This document shows, in pieces, positions 40,843 to 53,649 of a stretch of 64,000 nt of DNA. A model generated the notes under the pieces. That model was given only the letters and a program-made list of their open reading frames with translations, was not told the origin of the DNA and made no database searches. The position numbers and the translations under genes were made by a program. The stretch is from Isoetes taiwanensis (lineage: Eukaryota; Streptophyta; Lycopodiopsida; Isoetales; Isoetaceae): the NCBI GenBank assembly GCA_021234155.1, contig JAJEKV010000058.1:6336600-6400599 (forward strand), given 5' to 3'. Within the stretch, counting starts at the first letter, position 1. Every line of letters starts with the position of its first letter.

Positions 40843-43443
40843 ATGTTTTTTCTAATAACTTAACTTATATGGATCGCTTGCTAGTAATGAGAATAATATC
40901 TATTGGCAAAACTAGTAGGCTTGTTCTTAAAATTTCCTAAGGTTCTCCTTCGTTGAAAGAAGAAATATTTGCCAAGTTGATATTTGAAGTGCAAATATTG
41001 TTAATGCAAATTGGACATGGCTAGTGAAGCGACATGGCAAACTTGCGTTTGCTTAGATGGTAATTCTAACAAATATATTTGAGGGCATGCATGGTAAGAT
41101 ATGGAATATGTTGAAAGTAAATTCTATGGGTGGCTTCTATGCATTGGATTTTCTAAAAAACTAAAGAGTTTGATTATAATGGTTCCTTTTGTACACATAT
41201 TTTTGGAAATTTAGAAAGGTGATATTATATGATGGTGGAAATTATGACTCCTACATAATTGTACATACATTATTTAAAGATGATGGTACATTAAAATGAT
41301 GGCACCTATACTATTTAAAGACAAAGGCACCTATAATATGTAAAGATAGAGCACACATATTATTGAAAGTTCACGTGAAAAGGCTTTTTGGATCCACTTG
41401 CTCAAAAATATGAATATTTTAGCATCGGAATAGCTTTGGAAAGGCATGCTAAAGGTTTTTAGCATTTTTTTCATTAACAATAGGTTTACCTTGGTTTGCA
41501 AAATCGTATATCTAAGTGGTGCCGTTCTTGTAAATAGAAACTAGAGGTGCCGCTTGTAGGCTTCAAGGCTTTTATGCTTGCCATTAAATCATTCATAACT
41601 ATTTGTTATGAGACATGCCCTAAAATAGGCGGTTATGGCATGTAGCCGAACATAGCATGCAAGTTCATTTCGGATCAGAGCACCAGTTTTGCTGGATAAA
41701 TAACTATGCTGGGAAGAAAAGGTTCGAGGGCGACACGGTTATGCCAAGTATCCAGCTTTTTTGAAACATGGCGAAAGAATGAGCCGTTTGTTGGCGCATT
41801 TGTGGCCTAATTTGTGCGATTTGCTGTGCATACAGAGCCATTTATAATGGCATGTGATGCCACAGAGCTCTTTGCTCTAATCGAAAATATGGCAGAAAAG
41901 GGGTTTCAGGCAGACAGAGAGTTAAATACCCAGGTTGCTCTCTTGATAACTGATCTTGCTTAGGATCATGCTCTTTATTATTTCTGTGCTCTTATGCCTT
42001 AGCTCTGCTAGGATACAAAGTCTGCTGTTGTTGTTTGGAGCTAGCAAAGGCAGAAGATCAATCGAAATGGAGGTATCACAGATGTAGAAGGAGCGCCTAT
42101 CATCAGGTTCTTATGATGCCTCTGTAGTTTTTATGCAAAGTTCTATCTAGGCTTTTGCCTAAGATATTTTATGACAGCGTTATACTTGATGGTATTGTTC
42201 ATTTCTTTATGGCTTTAGTTCTTTATCTTTTTGGTTGATTATATGTAAAACATTTAAGGAGCTAGATATTTGGCAGAAGATGCATAAACAAGCTAGGTTT
42301 TAGCGCTGGCTATGGGCGGTGGTTTGTTAGATGGCGATGTCATTTGCCATATTGTGCTGTAGTTTATTGCCATAGAACATGTGCAATGCAATGCTTTGAT
42401 TTTAGTGCTAAGAAGTAGATAGCTGAATACGGTTTAGTTTTTGCTGGCATTATAATACAACTAAATATGCTGCTGCAATGATGCAAGATGCATGAGATAT
42501 GATACAAGGGTTTCTGATGGTTATTAAGCTGTTAAGCCAGGGTCCCTGCAGACCTTAGTTCTATGATTATTGGCTTCACACATGTAATATAACGGTGCAG
42601 TATGGAAGCACATGACTTTGGTGCCCATGGCAGCCCATACCAAATTATGTGAAGCACATGGATGTGATTCATTTTCTTATTTCTATGGAGCTAACTTTGC
42701 TGATATTTTGGCTGAAGTAAGCAGTCTTGGATGTGTGATAACATTCTCTAATGATTATATGATGTTATAACAACGGATTCTAAATTGTTTAGATCTTTGA
42801 TGGCTAAACATTAGGTGAAGGGCGAAGAGCCATGTAGTTTTATAGCTTACCTGTCACCCCTCTCCTCGTTACCATTAATATGCTAATGTTGGTCTGTTTG
42901 GGTGCAGGTAACCAAGACTACATCTCCTGGATGTTTTTGTCATATCTTGGATGTATAAAGCAGCCAGACGTGGACTGCTACATATTTGTACAACAATATT
43001 TGGAGCTGATATGGAGGGGATGATTCCAATGGGAATGATACAAGAATTGAAAAGGACAAACACTTGTGAGTTACTTATAATGAATATGAGATTATTATGC
43101 TGAATATTTGGAACAGATTCGATATTTACAATTCGAAACGATATATTAAGTATGGAAATATGTTACTGGCATAATGTAGATGGGTATTTTTAAAGGAATA
43201 TGAATATTTGAAACGATATATTGAGTATGCTCTGTATATTTGAACTTAATCTTGAATACTATGTTTTTAGATTATACGTTATATTTGATTATCTACAATA
43301 AGATGAATTTATGCAGTTGGTGTGGTTGTGGCCTGGGTAACACCAGGGTGGATATGTGTGTCTGTCGTCTTTGCATTGAATGAAATCCATTCATATAAAC
43401 TAGTTTTGTATGTTGTGGAAAGTAATCTTTGTGAAGATAAATC
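40843..43443 (+). mobile_element. Unit D: solo 5' unit
   Basis: 2.6 kb between GAA tracts. Exon 1 is decayed (ATGCCTTAG near 41,994 and a CAG|GTTCTT donor near 42,101 are possible remnants). Exon 2 (42,907 onward) stops after about 16 codons. Intron 2 hairpin CCTGGGTAACACCAGG at 43,332-43,347. No exon 3 or RT. Confidence 0.7.
42814..42929 (+). promoter_or_regulatory. Pseudoknot RNA, copy D
   Basis: Pseudoknot ATGTAGTTTT with AAGACTACAT: ten pairs including one G-U, different in sequence from A, B and E copies. Confidence 0.75.
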
Positions 43444-43473
43444 GAAGAAGAAGAAGAAGAAGAAGAAGAAGAG
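43444..43473 (+). repeat. (GAA)n tract D/E, about 10 units
   Basis: GAA ending in GAG before CTTTTGAATG. Confidence 0.95.
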
Positions 43474-43962
43474 CTTTTGAATGATTGAAATATGAGATTG
43501 TTGTGCTGAGAAAAGTTCTCTAAGGGCCTATGAAATATGTTGAAAAAAAGATGGTTTTTGGATCTCACGTGGTATGGTTTAAGCATTAAGATATGAGGTA
43601 GGGCAAGTAACTAACATATGGTGTGGGAATATAAGATAAAGATATGGGGTGGTATGTATATATTATGGCTTTGACTTTATTGCAGACCTAGGCAAAGGAG
43701 CGAGGTATAGAAATACAGGGGACACATGTACAAATACAAAAATACAAATGAAATAAGGTATGTATTTATGGATTTATGTATTTATTGAAAAAGATAATGG
43801 TCAGGGGAAGATTTCTCGGGTATGAGGGTGAGTTATGACTGCCGGCCCAGCTGTTTAAGGCGCCGGATTATGGGTAAGGATGGAGTAGGTTAGCTGCTGG
43901 CATTCAAGGCATATTTGGTGGGAAAACTTTGCCAGAATGATAGATTGGACAGACGGCATTTG

Positions 43963-43970
43963 TATTTATA
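43963..43970 (+). promoter_or_regulatory. Possible TATA box of unit E
   Basis: TATTTATA, 83 bases before the exon 1 ATG, a sensible distance for a plant promoter inside the unit. No transcript evidence. Confidence 0.35.
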
Positions 43971-44052
43971 CAGAAAGGCGCCCAATCTAAAAATGCCCGC
44001 TCTGAATTTTCGTAAGTGTTGGTGCTGAACAGAGTTGAACCGCTTAAGGATC

Positions 44053-44208
44053 ATGCCTAAGGGTGTCTATGCTAGAGGGCCGGGTAAGAGGAGCAAAGCT
44101 CAGGAGGCCGAAAATGGGCCTCCACGTAAGTTTGGGAAGAACAACTTTGGAAAGAAGATAAACAACAATTCTGTGCAACAAGCGGCGCCTGGAGGCGCAA
44201 ACATACAG
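44053..44208 (+). CDS. Unit E exon 1 (MPKGVY leader peptide)
   Basis: 52 codons, MPKGVYARGPGKRSK..., ending phase 0 at CAG|GTTTTC. Shares MPKGVYxRGPGK, a basic patch, FGK repeats and a final Gln with B1, although the units' DNA has otherwise diverged. This suggests past selection on the peptide. Confidence 0.6.
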
Positions 44209-44994
44209 GTTTTCATATGGTTTTGTCCTTAAGTCACTAGATTGCATGATTGAAAGATGATAGTTGAAGCTATAAAATACGGGTTCTAGTTGAGGTAATA
44301 ATGGTTCATGCGAAATATGATGGGATTTTATAAGATCTGTTAGATAGCAGTAGTTGAGCGATTTTACCGTGTTATAGTTATGAAAAGAACGCTGATACCT
44401 CTTGTGATATTTAGATAAATAAGCTTGCTTAAAAAACAGAATGGTTGAGGATGATTTAGTGATGAAAGTGGGCGCTGGTGTTAATGGCTACCGGGTTGGT
44501 ATATTGAAGATTTAGAAAGTGGTAATGGTAGTGAGAAATACAGAACATTGCTTTTGCTGATCGCTAGAAGTAAACGGGTAATGGGAGTATAAAAATAATA
44601 GTCAGATAAAAGGTAAATGGGTACAGAAAAATAGCTTATTTATGGTCTATGATCAGTGGAAGCTATTGCTTGTTACATGAAATAGAGATGGGTTTGTTAA
44701 ATACTGTTAGTATAGATCAGAACATGAATGTAAGTGCAGATCATATGTTATGACTAACAAAGGGAAACGTAAACAGCTTAAGTGTTGATGCAGCTGTTTG
44801 CATGAGCAGCATATGAGCTGCGATAGGCTGCTGTTATAGGTAGCTGCCAGTATGATTATTAGCCTAGATGCTAGTGCATAATAAAGGCAGATAATGGGCT
44901 ATGAATTCTTAGTATCTCTGATTCATAGTTGAATATTTACATATGCATGTATGATGATTAACTTGTTGATCATAGGGTCATGCTTTAACAAACA

Positions 44995-45110
44995 GGTGAA
45001 GGGCGAAGAGCCGTGTAGTTTAAAAGCTTACCTGACGTCCCTTGCACTGTTACCATGTAGATGCTAACTAGTGTAATGTTTGGATGCAGGTAACCTGAAC
45101 TACACCTCCT
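44995..45110 (+). promoter_or_regulatory. Pseudoknot RNA, copy E
   Basis: Pseudoknot GTGTAGTTTA with TGAACTACAC (one G-U). Outer stem AAGGGCG/CGTCCCTT as in A. Confidence 0.75.
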
Positions 45111-45829
45111 AGGAGTTGAAGTATGTTGGTTCATTTTATGTCACTTTGATTGGAGCTAAAAGGGAGTTCCAAAAAATAAAAATGGTGAGATCTTTTCAAT
45201 AAAAGATTCAAGAGGAGTCTGCTGCTCAGATAAGAGGAAATTTAAAGCACTTGGAAATTCTTAAATAGTACATTGCTGGTCTGTTGGTGTTGGGTCAGAC
45301 TCAAGTGTCTGACTTATAGTAGCTATCTCAGATTATGTATGGAAAAGCTTAATATAGACTTTAGACATCATAAATACTGAAATATATGTACTGTCTTATG
45401 ATGATGACCAGAAAATATAGATTGGCATCCAGAATAGTTATGTATATTCATGTTTACAAGGAATGGATACATTTTTGGAAAAGTGGATAATATGAGTACG
45501 GATAGAATATACATGATCAAAGGACTAATTAATGGAACAGAGGCTAAATATCATTAAGAAATTCTCATGCTAAGTTATAAACTTGAGTGAAAGATTAAAA
45601 CATGGATGCATATAGATTAAAATGTCTCTTTAAGTACATATCCTTGATTTATAACTGCTGGTAAGGTATAATTATGGATGTAGTCTTATAAATATAGGAC
45701 GGAAGTGTGGATTTGTGGCCTGGGTTAAAATCCAGGGCAGATATGTGTGTCGTGTCTTTACCTTGTTTGAAAGCTGTAAATGTAAATCTGTTTACATAGT
45801 ATAGTGAGTAATATAGGTGAAGATAAATA

Positions 45830-45871
45830 GAAGAAGAAGAAGAAGAAGAAGAAGAAGAAGAAGAAGAAGAG
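45830..45871 (+). repeat. (GAA)n tract E/F, about 14 units
   Basis: Pure GAA. Confidence 0.95.
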
Positions 45872-46127
45872 AATATTCTTTTTTTGATTCTTCTAATAAT
45901 TGAGATGACAAAAGAAAATCCAGATGTTGTTATGCAAGAGGATTGAGCCTATAAGGCCACATGAGGCAAAACAATTTTACATGGGACATATGGCATCTAT
46001 AATATATGGAAGAAATATACAAGAATACAAACAATGTAAGCAGGACGATTATCCCTAGTTGGATCATATGATAATTTGACTTGAAAGGTCAGAATGATGA
46101 AACCATTAGAAATCTAAGTGGTTCTCA

Positions 46128-46201
46128 GCTACCCTTATTGATAGTGTGAGATTAAATTAAGGGAGCTACCCTTATTGATAGTGTGAGATTAAATTAAGGG
46201 A
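46128..46201. repeat. 37-bp tandem duplication in F
   Basis: GCTACCCTTATTGATAGTG...AAATTAAGGGA twice, back to back. Confidence 0.85.
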
Positions 46202-46640
46202 TGGACCAATGTTGCATAGTTATTGTGCCATGGGGCAAGACAAGTTAATGCATAAATATCTTGCTCTTACATATGAATTATGGAAATAATAGTGTAGGGC
46301 CAAATGTAGCCTTTGGATATTTGGCCACAAAAATGCAAATTTGGCTCAAAATGTAATTGCTTTAGGGCATATTATAATTTTAGCTTACGGCATGTATAGA
46401 GCCTTGGCTGCCATAATATTAGGCTTTTCCTTTATAATGCCTATGCATAGGGAAATGACAAGATTTTTTAGTGCTATGAAATATATAGAGATATTATGGT
46501 ACCAATATGTGTGGCCATACATGGACACACATTAAAGCATGGTTTCTACATTGTTCTATTGAAAAAACAAAAGAGGAAAAAGGTACACGATATATGTTGG
46601 AAGCTTCGCTTGAAATCATTCATATATAACAACAAAGAAG

Positions 46641-46765
46641 TGCCAAAAATGGCATACGAATAGGCTTTTGGAGATATTTTTATTGGAGAATAGATGTTAG
46701 ACTTGGGTGCCAAAAATGGCATAGGAATAGGCTTATTGGAGATATTTTTATTGGAGAATAGATTT
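46641..46765. repeat. ~65-bp tandem duplication in F
   Basis: GTGCCAAAAATGGCATA...GGAGATATTTTTATTGGAGAATAGAT twice. Confidence 0.8.
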
Positions 46766-48162
46766 TATGGTATAAGACTTCTGTGAAGAAGCCACCAGAT
46801 AAACGCCCTTTCCATAGTAGTTGCCCTAAATACAGATTTGGTCAATCTGGCAAAGGCCTTGGCGCCAAACGACTATTCCGGCAGGGGCTAGTCCAAAAAT
46901 ACAGGGTAGTTCTGGATTTGTCTGGTCTGTATCCGACACTGCAGAGGAGCTTGGCCCATAGCCACAAAGATGCTTTTAGATTTTCATGTTTTTGAAAAAC
47001 GAAATTGAAGAGGTGGTCGTTATGCTAGATGGACTGTTGCTTTGACGTTCTTGACTATGGCTGATATCTAAGGCACAAAGTTGATTTCGAAAATGGTCAA
47101 GAAAATCTAAAGCTTTGTGTTCTGAGCTTCAAACTTGCTCCGGAGCTCATGGACTTTGCAAAATCCACGGACTTTGCAAAATATCGACAAGGTATGTTTT
47201 GTTCTTGCTCTATTGTATCTAGCACAGTTAAAATTTTCGAAATGCATTTGAGGCTATTAGTGCTGACCTGCACTTAAAAAAGCGACTTATGTGGCATCAG
47301 TGAGAAACAATTGCGATTTTTTAACTCAAAGGATCTGCTTTGTTTCTTGATATTCTTGGTAATAGATATGCTGGCATTCATGTTCCTATCCGCCTTTGAT
47401 CCTTGGATAACGGATGTCTAATACAAATAGAGATATCTAATACAAATGGCTCTATCTTTGAAAATGTGTTTTTTCTTTCAACCATCCAATTTGAAAATGA
47501 TTCCCTTAGTCGCGTGACAAACGGATGTTGGCTTTTTTGGCCTTAGACATTTGATGCGACTCTGCTTCGTAGGGTGGACGCCATATGGGAAGAAATATGA
47601 TTGTGGAGTGCATCTATTCAAAGTTAGCCTATAGTAATATAGGTGCTTTGGCCCCGAATGCTAAGTTCGACCATGGTAAATTTAAGCTTAGTTCCTATTA
47701 AATTGAAAAGAATGTTTGTTTATCATGCAAGACGCAAGATCAAGATCCGATGTTTCACTCATGGATGAGCCCTATGGTTAGCTACCTTGTTATTCAAATG
47801 CTATCTGGATGACATGCTTAAAGTATTATATTCAAAAGTTTATATTCTAAATCTTATGTTCGATTGTGATACATTCTAGAAGTGATTATAATGCATGAAA
47901 AAAAATCTGAAATATGTTGGAAATGCTTATATAAAATGTTGAGTTGAACCGAGGAAGTTAAAATGTTAAATAATTTATGATATGCTATGAAACCCACTAT
48001 ACTATGTTGATCAAGGCTAAAATCATATTTTTGAGATCATAATGACCAACTAGATTTGGGACTAAGAAATTAGTTCTCGCCTAATGGTTATACTTGAGAT
48101 CAAATGGGAAGTTTATAATGCTAAAAACGTTAATATTCCAGTTTCCTTTCTTGTTAAATGTC

Positions 48163-48293
48163 CACCTCAGGGCAAAAGGATACAATTGGTGATCAGCGAT
48201 AAGCTGAGAGACCCAATGTACCTTTTGGCCCTTGCACATTTACCATTATCATGCTAATTGTGTATTGATTGGTCGCAGTAACGGGTTCTCTCC
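48163..48293 (+). promoter_or_regulatory. Pseudoknot RNA, variant type, copy F-a
   Basis: As copy C, but the inner hairpin CAGTGATAAACTG has become CAGCGATAAGCTG: a G-C pair replaces the G-U/A-U pair, a compensatory change. GAGAGACCC/GGGTTCTCTC kept. Confidence 0.7.
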
Positions 48294-48777
48294 TCTAATT
48301 GTCTCCATTTTGTCATTAGAGTTGGCATTAACGGAATTGGAATAGCCGGATCCGTAAGAGATGAAACAAAAATTGCATTGTGACAAAGATGACACAAATA
48401 AGATATGTAGACAAATATGTTTTATACAAGATGGCAAGTATACTCTCGTCTTTTATACTCTATATTTTGTACTGATTACTACTTGAAAATTAAATGGAAA
48501 ACTTTATACATTCTTAAGATTGCTATCTGATTTGTTACATCTTGAAATTGACTAGATTGAGAAATTATTGTGAAATATTCTTTATACATCTATTTTGCTA
48601 TATATGATCATAATTCCAATCAAATAAAGGTTACCTTGTGCTGTGGCTTGGGTTTTACCCTTGATGGATATGTGGGAAACGTTTACATCTTGAACGGAAC
48701 TATATTTTTGTATTTATATGCATATATAGTGTAAGTCTAGATGTAAATATGTGAATAAGAAGAAAATGTGACTTCCA

Positions 48778-48799
48778 TTAGTTAGAGTCTTCTAACTAA
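48778..48799 (+). other. Covarying hairpin after GAAGAA, F
   Basis: TTAGTTAGA GTCT TCTAACTAA, perfectly paired with a sequence different from A, B and G. Confidence 0.7.
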
Positions 48800-48961
48800 C
48801 ACAGCTCCACTTTATTTGGTTGATTCTCAGGTTCATCTTTCTAACTTCACATAGATGGGGTGATGGATTTGAGAATGATTTCAATATCTATGATATTGAA
48901 GTTCATATGAGATCTTTTATTTGGGACTAACAATATTCTATCTCTCATTTCTGATGTACAG

Positions 48962-49049
48962 AAATAGATTATGTGGATACTGCATCTCTTCGATGCAGGT
49001 TATGTGGTGATTGGAGAACCCCATAATTATGATGTTCAGGCTTGATGGA
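48962..49049 (+). pseudogene. Exon 3 remnant in F
   Basis: LWILHLFDAGYVVIGEPHNYDVQA aligns with the start of B exon 3 (WIKQLADIGYGAIGRAPNRAVQ), then stops at TGA. The rest of exon 3 and the RT are missing. Confidence 0.6.
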
Positions 49050-49107
49050 TGTTTCGGAACGGCCACAAATATATTGTAAGCTTTTATACATCTATTGCTT
49101 CAATAAT

Positions 49108-49295
49108 TGCCTTTGGTCCATTATGCCAAGGCATGTACTTAAGGACTATTGTGCCTTTAGTACATTTAAACTTTAAATGCTGCCTATGGTCTATTATGCC
49201 AAGGCTTAGAGATTCTGGGTCTATTGAACAGAATACTCTATGTTTCAAGACACTCTATATTCTTTAATTGCCCTTGGCCCACTGTGCTAAGGCAT
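49108..49295. repeat. Three degenerate ~80-bp repeats with a GCC...GGC hairpin core
   Basis: GCCTTTGGTCCATTATGCCAAGGC at 49,109, a close variant near 49,183 and another near 49,267, each followed by a similar stretch (TGTACTTA, AGATTCTG, TGTACTTA). Confidence 0.6.
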
Positions 49296-49770
49296 GTACT
49301 TAGGGCCGCACATGGTTTTGCATAATTTTATGGCTTTGTGCATGATCTTCATATTGCAGCTCAAGTACTTTGAATGTGCTTATGAGATATAAAAGAATGC
49401 TAACATTATAAAGTTACTTCCATTTCCATGCTCAAATGCTGATTGTATGTGAAAATATTACATCTATATCCGTTTGAAACAGTTATAGCAGTTCTAGTTT
49501 CTGATTTTTATCACTGAATTAATGCTTAGTTCATTATTACATGGAGGGCAGCTGCTAAAAGCACCTTGTTTGTTAAAATATTTTGGCTTTAAATCTGATT
49601 TGGTCATGTTTAGTGACTTGGATATAATATGTTGTATGATAATATGCTGAAATGTAATACTTGTGAGGATGCTTACATAGGCATCATATTTTTAACTTAT
49701 ATTCTGGCTTGATTAGAATATAAGAATAGCAATAGATGATATTCTACATTGAATATGACTAAACTTTTTA

Positions 49771-49884
49771 GGTGAAGGGCGATGAGCCATGTAGTTTTAC
49801 AGACCACCACACCCCTCTCCTCGTTACCATTAATATGCTAATGTTGGTCCGTTTGGATGCAGTAACCAAGACTACATCTCCTAG
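49771..49884 (+). promoter_or_regulatory. Pseudoknot RNA, copy F-b (D type)
   Basis: ATGTAGTTTT/AAGACTACAT as in D; a CTG site in the inner stem is altered (ATAGCTTACCTG in D, ACAGACCACC here). Confidence 0.65.
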
Positions 49885-50394
49885 ATGTTTTTGTCATATC
49901 TTGGATGTATAAAGCGCCCCGGACGTGGACTCCAAGTACCTATTTGTACAACAATATTTGGAGTCGATATTGGAGGGATGTTTTCAATGGGAATGATACA
50001 AGAACCTAAAAAGGACAAACACTTGTGAGTTACTTATAATGAATATGAGATTATTATGCTAAATATTTGGAACAGATTTGAAATTTATAATTCGAAGCGA
50101 GATATTAAGTATGGAAATATGTTACTGGCATAAGGTATATGGATATTTTGGAAGAAATATGAATATTTGAAAAGATATATCGAGTATGCTTTGTATATTT
50201 GAACTTAATCTTGAATACTATGTTTTTACATTATACGTTATATTTGATTATCTACAATAAGATGAATTTATGCAGTTGGTGTGGTTGTGGCCTGGGTAAC
50301 ACCAGGGTGGATATGTCGTCTTTGCATTGAATGAAATCTATTCATATAAAATAGTTTTGTATGTTGTGGAGAGTAATCTTTGTGAAGATAAATA

Positions 50395-50509
50395 GAAGAA
50401 GAAGAAGAAGAAGAAGAAGAAGAAGAAGAAGAAGAAGAAGAAGAAGAAGAAGAAGAAGAAGAAGAAGAAGAAGAAGAAGAAGAAGAAGAAGAAGAAGAAG
50501 AAGAAGAAA
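50395..50509 (+). repeat. (GAA)n tract F/G1, about 38 units
   Basis: Pure GAA. Confidence 0.95.
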
Positions 50510-53044
50510 TAATGAGTTTGTGCAAGCTTGATTCTTCTTCAGTTTTATAATCTCTTGATGAAATCATATTAAGTTGAACCTTTATTTGAGACTTGAATAC
50601 AGATTTCCATGGTGTGGTAACATGACAATGGACACCATGGCTTAAAATTTATAATATAAAATATTAGAATGAGGCTTGTTGGTGGCATAGTACACAATAT
50701 TTATGTGGCCTATGTTTATTTGGTTGGCCAAGACCTTATGATATTTGCCCATTGGTATTTTGTGGTATCATAAATGGCTTATGAAGATATAGCATTTAAG
50801 ATGCGTAAGGCATTAAATATGGCTCTTAATGGTATGCTTGCCTTGCCTACGTGTGGAATAGATGTTTGCAAGGGACATGCCATAATTTATCATTTTAGAA
50901 TATCTTAACAACTAGGATATATTTTATCATTGTGGAAAAGCATGTGGCATGTTCGAAAAGGCTTTGTTTGCTTGCCGGATTTGGCCGATGGAGGATATAC
51001 AAAGTTTTTCTGTGTTGTACTTGGTGAAAGTTGGGCCCTTCTTATAGTCTTGGCATAGATTTCATGCATGCGGTGGCCTTGCTTTTGGGAACTTGCCCTA
51101 AACCTATTTTTGCTTTGACAAAAATCTTGAGTTGTTATCTGTTACGAAAATGGAAGGTAAGTAGCCGATTTGGCTGCGGGATTGCCATAGCCATATGCTA
51201 AAAGCCATTTCGGATCTCTACTGGTTGATAAGGTGATCCGCATCTTGACAAACTATTGCCGTAAATGGAAGAAACAAGCCGATTTGATCTAATAAAAGGT
51301 TTGGCTTGAATGAAAGCATTAGTGCTCTGTTTCTGATATATAGAGCTAACAATATTCATGATAATCTATCTGTGGTAGGCTCAAAACAGGTAGCCGTTTT
51401 TCCTGGTTTAGCAGACGTGATACACAGATTTATAAGTGGAGCTTGGCGATACCACTAGAAAAGGGGAGCGAACACATTCAGGTTCCTTTTATTATTACAC
51501 GTGATCATCTGTTCAAAAGAAAAAGCAAACATGTGCTGCCTTATTTTAATGTTGTAGTGCTGTGTTAGATAATGCTATATAGCAGTACAGTATGCTCTTA
51601 GATGGTGGAAAATAGTATGCATATTAAATTCATGTGCCAGCTCTAAAGTTACGGTTTAGTTGTTTTTTTGCAGCTTTCTTTGTTTGTGTTGCTACATGAT
51701 TGTGGCAGTTGTTTTCTTATTTGGTGTTTGCCTTTTGCATATGATGCTAGGTCTGCGTTGTGGAGTGCTTAGAAATGCTCCAGTTTTGCTAAAAAGTCGT
51801 TAAATGTCAGTATTGTTGTTGTGCTGGCTTGCATTGTACCGAGATGTGCTTCTTAGTCTGATAGTGATGCACGCTGGTCCAGTTTTGCTTATATAGAGGT
51901 CTACAAAGTAAGTCAGCACTATAATGGTTATATGACAGTTGTATGATGATCTGGTGCCACCTTGTTGAAAAGGAATAAGGCATAATATTCATGAATGTTA
52001 TCTCAAATCACGCAGTTAATCTTGAAATGTACAAAGGCAAGAAGCTTGCTATGTAGTGAGACTTTGGAAGAGCCGATATATGTTGTCTTTCCCAGTAACT
52101 TTCGATTGCTAGTAGGCTTTAAGCGTAATACCCTATTGGTATTGGCCACCAACTAGTTAATGAGTTTTGTCACTTTGTATTAACCTTAACAAAATCATGA
52201 GACATATTGGGTTAATATACTTTAACAATGCTGAAAATAATAGGTGAAGGGCGATAAGCCAGAGTGTTCTATAGCTTACCTGACGCCCCTTGTGTAGTTA
52301 CCATTATTATGCTAACTTATGCATTGTTTGGGTGCAGGTAACCAGAACTCTCTCTCCTGGAGTTATTTTCGGATGCTTGGTGTTACAATCAAGGGACCAT
52401 AAGAAGAACATGGTCCGATGCAATGCTTGTACCAATACTTGGTGAGATCTTTCCTCTTTAAATGGAAGTACAATCAAGTGGTGACAAGTTAGACAAGTAT
52501 ATGACCGGGTCCGGTTCTATTTAAGTTGGTACAGATTACAGAATAGTGTATCTTGCTCACAAATGGTTGTGCTTGTGAATTGGAAAATTCTAAATACTGA
52601 AAATTGAATAGATCTTCATTGATCCAGCTCCGCTCTGAAATATATGAATGATGATAGCTTATATAAAAACTTGAATATTACTGAATTACTTCTTTAAGGA
52701 TCCGATATTATATGTTAATGATATTTCGTGTTGTATTTTCCAAAAAAACAAGATTTACCAAGCTTATGTCTACAGTTTAAAACTTGAATGAAACAATTAT
52801 GATTAAATGAAAAAGTTACATGATATATTTAATACTGTGATATCTAAAGATGAAATCTATTACTTGTACTATATTCTTATATGATTTTTCCAAAACGTTA
52901 AAGATTAAAATGGGAGTAGGAGTACCTGATGTGGCCTGGCTTCAAAACCCAGGGTAGGTATTGGGAAATATGTGCTCACTTTGAACGAAGTCTTTTAATT
53001 GTTTTTAAACTTTAATTGTACATAGTCTTTGTGAGAACATCATC
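50510..53044 (+). repeat. G left 5' unit
   Basis: 2.53 kb. No MPKGVY exon recognised; ACATTCAG|GTTCCT near 51,481 may be the exon 1 donor. Intron 2 hairpin CCTGG...CCCAGG at 52,935-52,953. Confidence 0.8.
52243..52360 (+). promoter_or_regulatory. Pseudoknot RNA, copy G1
   Basis: B-like: TAAGC/GCTTA, AAGGGCG/CGCCCCTT, AGAGTGTTCT/AGAACTCTCT. Confidence 0.75.
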
Positions 53045-53066
53045 GAAGAAGAAATTGTGACATCTA

Positions 53067-53088
53067 TTTGATGGAGGTATCCATCAAA
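53067..53088 (+). other. Covarying hairpin after GAAGAA, G1
   Basis: TTTGATGGA GGTA TCCATCAAA; A-T replaces T-A of the B hairpin at the fifth pair. Confidence 0.7.
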
Positions 53089-53169
53089 CACATCATTTCT
53101 GAAACCATGTAATGATGCTGATTCTCTATTTGGTGTTGGCACTACTAACTGACATTACGATGTATTACA

Positions 53170-53302
53170 GCAGAATGATAGTTGGATGATACAACTAGCT
53201 GATTTGGGATATTTGGCCAGCTAATTTGGGATATTTGACTGTGGGAGATGCTCCCAATGGGGCTATCCAAATGTATGGTGCTTTAGTTCCAGCAAAGTGA
53301 TA
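53170..53302 (+). pseudogene. Exon 3 remnant in G1
   Basis: DSWMIQLADLGYL, then after a small duplication VGDAPNGAIQMYGALVPAK and a stop. It matches the first ~35 residues of B exon 3. Confidence 0.6.
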
Positions 53303-53452
53303 CATGAATATTTTGAAGTTATAGAAAGAGGTATTTGGCAAAAGCACTTCTTCTGCCTAGCAGGTTAGATTGAATGTTATTTGCCTTGCTTTGTGTATAA
53401 AATATGTAGTTGGGTTGTTGGCCCATAGTGCCATATAACCGTTGCATGTTAA

Positions 53453-53518
53453 GAATTGGATATTGGCCCAATGTGCCTTTTCCAATAATTGGATATTGGC
53501 CCAATGTGCCTTTTCCAA
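53453..53518. repeat. 36-bp tandem duplication in G internal region
   Basis: AATTGGATATTGGCCCAATGTGCC...TTTTCCAA twice. Confidence 0.85.
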
Positions 53519-53649
53519 ATGCTGCTCATATGTAAAAATTGACCTGGCCTATTGTGCCACGGCCTGGAATTTTGCTCCAAGGTACCTAATATTCTATGTG
53601 CCAACATGTTGTGTGATAAAGTGGATTGAATTATCTATTTTCTTCGGTG

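Larger units (their letters stand above)
43474..45829 (+). mobile_element. Unit E: solo 5' unit with intact exon 1
   Basis: 2.36 kb between GAA tracts. Exon 1 is open (44,053-44,208) but exon 2 would stop at its third codon (GTA ACC TGA), so only a peptide of about 54 residues could be made. Intron 2 hairpin CCTGGGTTAAAATCCAGG at 45,719-45,736. Confidence 0.7.
45872..50394 (+). mobile_element. Element F: C-type unit, RT-less internal fragment, D-type unit end
   Basis: Starts GAATATTCTTTTTTTGATTC as unit C does and carries the variant pseudoknot (48,163). It passes the GAAGAAAA point at 48,759 into an exon 3 remnant. From about 49,770 it is instead nearly the same as the last 630 bases of unit D (42,814-43,443). 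There is no RT and no 3'-end hairpin. It is best read as a recombinant or template-switch chimera of C- and D-type copies. Confidence 0.65.

Noticed and set aside
46341-46535. Hydrophobic ORF in element F that looks like a small membrane protein
   Set aside because: Single copy, in AT-rich intron-like DNA, absent from the related unit C.
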